DNA of 9,052 bases from Pseudomonadota bacterium (GTDB lineage Bacteria > Pseudomonadota > Alphaproteobacteria > Rhizobiales > Methylopilaceae). The translations under genes were made by a program, and so were the position numbers. Positions 6,705-9,052 of the stretch are shown here, in pieces. The first letter of the stretch is position 1; each line of letters starts with the position of its first letter. A model generated the notes under the pieces. The model was not told the origin of the DNA. It made no database searches and saw only the letters and a list, made by a program, of their open reading frames with translations. The stretch is from NCBI GenBank assembly GCA_023389135.1, contig JAEWEX010000339.1:1-9052 (forward strand), in the 5' to 3' direction.

Positions 6705-7685
6705 TCAGTCGGCGTACTGGCCGTTTGCCTTGATGACCGGCGCCCAGCGGGCGATCTCGCTCTCGAGCTTGGCCTTCAGGGCGGCGGGGGTCGCCTCCTC
6801 CGCGGAGGACGGCGCCGTGCCGAGAGCCGCGAACTGCTTGACGACGTTGTCGTCCGTCAGCGCCTTCTGCAGCGAGGCCGACAGCCGCTCGATCACCTCG
6901 GCAGGCGTGCCCTTGGGCGCATACAGGCCGTGCCAGATGCCGACCTCGAAGTCCTTGAGGCCGCTCTCGACCGCGGTCGGGACGTCGGGAAGCGCGTCCA
7001 GCCGTTCGCCGGAGGTGACCGCATAGGCCTTCACCTTGCCGGAGGTGATCTGGTTGGTGGTGTTGGTGGTCTGGTCGCACATGAAGTCGACCTGGCCGCC
7101 CAGCAGGTCGGTCATGGCCGGGCCCGTGCCCTTATAGGGAACGGTCGTCAGCGGAGTTTCGATCGCGCTCATGAACAGCATGCCGCACAGGTGGGACGCC
7201 GCACCGATGCCTGCATTGGCATAGGTGATCTTGTCCTTGTTGGCCTTGGCGTACTCCACCAGTCCGGCAAGATCGTCGGGCTTCAGATCGCCGCGGCCGA
7301 TGATCGTCATCGGCACGTCGGTGACCAGGCCCACATACTCGAAGTCCTCGAGCGCGTTGAACGGCAGCTTGCGATAGAGGGTGGCGGTGGTGGCCATGCC
7401 GATGTGGTGCAGCAGAAGCGTGTAGCCGTCTGCTTCGGCCTTGACGAGCCTGGCCGGGCCAAGCGTGCCGCCGGCGCCGCCCACGTTCTCGACGATGATC
7501 TGCTGGCCGAGATCACGGCTCATGGCCTCCGCTACGAGGCGGGTGACGGTGTCGGTCGGACCGCCGGCGGCGAACGGCACGATCACGCTGATGGTGCGGC
7601 TCGGATAGTCCTGCGCGCTGGCGGACGCCACGCCAAGCGCGAGGGTCGAGGCCGCGACGGCTGCAAAAAGTGACTTGAACGACAT
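6705..7685 (-). CDS. tctC: TctC: periplasmic binding protein of the tripartite tricarboxylate transporter operon
   Basis: This 326-residue Bug/TctC-family receptor binds the substrate in the periplasm and delivers it to TctAB. The start at 7685 has GGGAGGGA (7691-7698) five bases upstream. In-frame starts further upstream, up to 7970, overlap leuA or the promoter and are rejected. Residues 1-24 (MSFKSLFAAV to SASA) are a Sec signal peptide with predicted cleavage before QDYPSRT. The mature N-terminus YPSRTISVIVPFAAGGPTDT is the family signature, with VENVGGAGG in the following region and LDALPDVPTAVESGLKDFEV late in the protein, as in family members. It is the first gene of tctCBA and is preceded by a sigma-54-type promoter. 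It clearly differs in sequence from the Bug protein at 3205-4188, so the two probably differ in ligand range. Confidence 0.96.
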   Translation of the reverse strand: MSFKSLFAAVAASTLALGVASASAQDYPSRTISVIVPFAAGGPTDTVTRLVAEAMSRDLGQQIIVENVGGAGGTLGPARLVKAEADGYTLLLHHIGMATTATLYRKLPFNALEDFEYVGLVTDVPMTIIGRGDLKPDDLAGLVEYAKANKDKITYANAGIGAASHLCGMLFMSAIETPLTTVPYKGTGPAMTDLLGGQVDFMCDQTTNTTNQITSGKVKAYAVTSGERLDALPDVPTAVESGLKDFEVGIWHGLYAPKGTPAEVIERLSASLQKALTDDNVVKQFAALGTAPSSAEEATPAALKAKLESEIARWAPVIKANGQYAD

Positions 7686-7747
7686 CAAGGTCCCTCCCGG
7701 AACGATTATCTCGCCGGACGATTGGCCGCCCGGCGGCATGCCCGGCA

Positions 7748-7764
7748 CGCAACCTGCGTGCCAA
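7748..7764 (-). promoter_or_regulatory. Sigma-54 (-24/-12) promoter of tctCBA
   Basis: The minus strand reads TTGGCACGCAGGTTGCG, matching YTGGCACG-N4-TTGC. There are 10 bases between the -24 GG (7762-7761) and the -12 GC (7750-7749). Transcription should start near 7737, about 52 bases before the tctC ATG. A small dyad, GCCGCC-C-GGCGGC (7725-7737), would then sit at the very 5' end of the message. GGCACGC and GCGTGCC (7756-7762, 7744-7750) also form a 7-bp inverted repeat across the promoter core, so a repressor site overlapping it is an alternative or additional reading. Confidence 0.8.
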
Positions 7765-7866
7765 TTCGCTAGAAGCTTCATTATCTTGATGCCCGGAGCC
7801 CGCCACAAGGCCCTTGGTCGAGAATGCACACGCCCGGGCCGGCGGCCGGGCGCCGATGGCGGGTGC

Positions 7867-7892
7867 GGCATCGGCGATTCTCCGCCGACGCC
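7867..7892 (-). terminator. Hairpin after leuA, possible terminator
   Basis: Ten bases after the leuA stop, the minus-strand RNA can form a 10-bp stem, GGCGUCGGCG with CGCCGAUGCC. It includes one G-U pair and has a GAGAAU loop. There is no U-tract after it, so termination is uncertain or Rho-dependent. It lies between leuA and the tctCBA promoter and could limit readthrough. Confidence 0.35.
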
Positions 7893-7902
7893 GCCCGGGA
7901 CG

Positions 7903-9052
7903 CTACGCACTGGCCGCTTGCGCGTGCAGCCGCTGGCGCTTGGTGGCCAGCTTGTCCAGCGCCGCCACATAGGCCCGCGCGGACGCCACGATGGTGTCCG
8001 GATCGGACGCCTTTGCGGTAAAGGTGCGTCCGTCCTCCGACAGCCGTACCGAGACCTCGGCCTGGGCGTCCGTGCCCTCGGTGACGGCGTGGACCTGGTA
8101 GAGCTCCAGCGTCGCCTCGTGGGGAATCAGGGCCTTGATGGCATTGAAGGTGGCGTCCACAGGCCCGTTGCCGGTCGCCTGCACCGTGCGGTGCTCGCCG
8201 TCGATGGAGAGCGTGAGCGTCGCAGACTGCGGCCCCATGGTGCCGGCGATCACCGTCAGCGACAGCACGCGGGTGCGGTCGTGGGCGGAGGCGATCTCCT
8301 GGTCAACCAGCGCCTCGATGTCCTCGTCGTAGACGTGCTTCTTGCGATCGGCGAGATCCTTGAAGCGGGTGAAGGCGTCGTTGAGACCGTTCTCGCCCAA
8401 CTCGTAGCCCAGTTCCTTCAGCTTCTCGCGGAAGGCGTGGCGGCCGGAATGCTTGCCCATCACCAAGGAGGTCTTCGACACGCCGACCGATTCCGGCGTC
8501 ATGATCTCGTACGTCTGGTTGTTCTTGAGCATGCCGTCCTGGTGGATGCCGCTCTCATGGGCGAACGCGTTCCGTCCGACGATGGCCTTGTTGTACTGGA
8601 CCGGGAACGACGTCACCGCCGCCACCATGCGCGATGCCCGCATCAGCATGGAGGTGTCGATGCCGGTCTGGAACGGGCGCACGTCGTTCCTGGTGCGGAT
8701 GGCCATCACGACCTCTTCCAGCGCGGCGTTGCCCGCGCGCTCGCCGATGCCGTTGACGGTGCACTCGATCTGCCGCGCCCCGCCCATGACACCGGCCAGG
8801 GAATTGGCCACCGCCATGCCGAGGTCGTTGTGACAGTGGACCGAGAAGATCGCCTGGTCGGAATTGGGGACGCGCTCGCGCACGGTGCGGAACAGCGCCT
8901 CGTATTCCTCTGGAACGGAATAACCCACCGTATCGGGGATGTTGATGGTCGTGGCGCCGGCCCTGATGGCCGCCTCAACGCAGCGGCACAGGAAATCCAT
9001 CTCGGTGCGGGTGCCGTCCTCCGCCGACCATTCCACGTCGTCGGTGTGCGAG
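7903..9052 (-). CDS. leuA: 2-isopropylmalate synthase (LeuA), N-terminus off window
   Basis: LeuA condenses acetyl-CoA with 2-oxoisovalerate, the first committed step of leucine synthesis in the cytoplasm. The frame is open to the right edge: SHTDDV precedes the GTG at 9036, which is an internal Val codon and not a start. The visible 382 residues lack roughly the first 120-150 of a usual 500-560. Visible-residue numbering gives INIPDTVGY (36-44), the metal-binding [12 protein letters not shown] (72-83), [15 protein letters not shown] (100-114) and [13 protein letters not shown] (164-176), all type I LeuA signatures. The C-terminal leucine-sensing domain follows, with [14 protein letters not shown] (293-306) and the closing segment [16 protein letters not shown] (350-365). 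It ends in TAG at 7903-7905 and appears functionally unrelated to the transport locus downstream. Confidence 0.98.
   Translation of the reverse strand, partial: SHTDDVEWSAEDGTRTEMDFLCRCVEAAIRAGATTINIPDTVGYSVPEEYEALFRTVRERVPNSDQAIFSVHCHNDLGMAVANSLAGVMGGARQIECTVNGIGERAGNAALEEVVMAIRTRNDVRPFQTGIDTSMLMRASRMVAAVTSFPVQYNKAIVGRNAFAHESGIHQDGMLKNNQTYEIMTPESVGVSKTSLVMGKHSGRHAFREKLKELGYELGENGLNDAFTRFKDLADRKKHVYDEDIEALVDQEIASAHDRTRVLSLTVIAGTMGPQSATLTLSIDGEHRTVQATGNGPVDATFNAIKALIPHEATLELYQVHAVTEGTDAQAEVSVRLSEDGRTFTAKASDPDTIVASARAYVAALDKLATKRQRLHAQAASA

Noticed and set aside
6921..6936. TGGCACG on the minus strand inside tctC
   Set aside because: No TTGC follows at the right spacing. It simply encodes part of the IWHGLYAP segment of the protein.
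7686..7970. N-terminal extension of tctC to a start at 7970
   Set aside because: It would overlap leuA and the promoter, and would put a signal peptide in the middle of the protein.
9034..9036. GTG at 9036-9034 as the start of leuA
   Set aside because: The frame continues open to the window edge with SHTDDV, which fits LeuA, and the resulting protein would lack a large part of the catalytic barrel.

Overview
The window is dense, GC-rich bacterial DNA, most likely from a proteobacterium. An alphaproteobacterium is my best guess from the style of the LeuA and TctA proteins, but the sequence alone does not prove it. It holds a small-molecule uptake and CoA-activation locus next to housekeeping genes (leuA and a tRNA-Lys). 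All genes look intact apart from the two cut by the window edges. I see no insertion sequence, integrase, CRISPR array or rRNA.

Layout from low to high coordinates. (1) 1-2935, minus strand: a three-gene catabolic operon read right to left. It encodes a class III (CaiB/BaiF) CoA-transferase, a crotonase of the BadI/MenB type with a TTG start, and an AMP-forming acyl-CoA synthetase that runs off the left edge. Gaps are 15 and 4 bases, so the genes are probably co-transcribed and coupled. (2) 2936-3204: the divergent control region. (3) 3205-4188, plus strand: a stand-alone periplasmic TctC/Bug-type binding protein. (4) 4189-4593: a convergent end region with a stem-loop after this gene, a strong terminator, tRNA-Lys(CUU) on the minus strand, and a hairpin after tctA. 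(5) 4594-7685, minus strand: a complete tripartite tricarboxylate transporter operon, tctC-tctB-tctA. (6) 7903-9052, minus strand: the C-terminal part of leuA, 2-isopropylmalate synthase, running off the right edge.

The most notable signal is regulatory. Each of the three catabolic/transport units (CoA-transferase operon, orphan binding protein, tctCBA operon) is preceded by a sequence matching the sigma-54 -24/-12 promoter: TGGCAC with TTGC at the correct GG-N10-GC spacing. In the divergent region the two promoters flank a 7-bp inverted repeat whose centre is 78-79 bp from each -24 GG. That is where one enhancer-binding protein could drive both directions. No such activator gene is in the window.

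Proposed working model (inference): a cyclic or otherwise unusual carboxylic acid is captured by one or both Bug proteins and imported by TctAB. It is converted to a CoA thioester by the ligase and/or the CoA-transferase, then acted on by a crotonase. That crotonase has the Asp/Tyr active-site pattern of ring-cleaving BadI and ring-forming MenB, not the paired Glu residues of enoyl-CoA hydratases. The locus may be a sigma-54-controlled degradation pathway for an alicyclic or aromatic acid, but the substrate cannot be read from this sequence.
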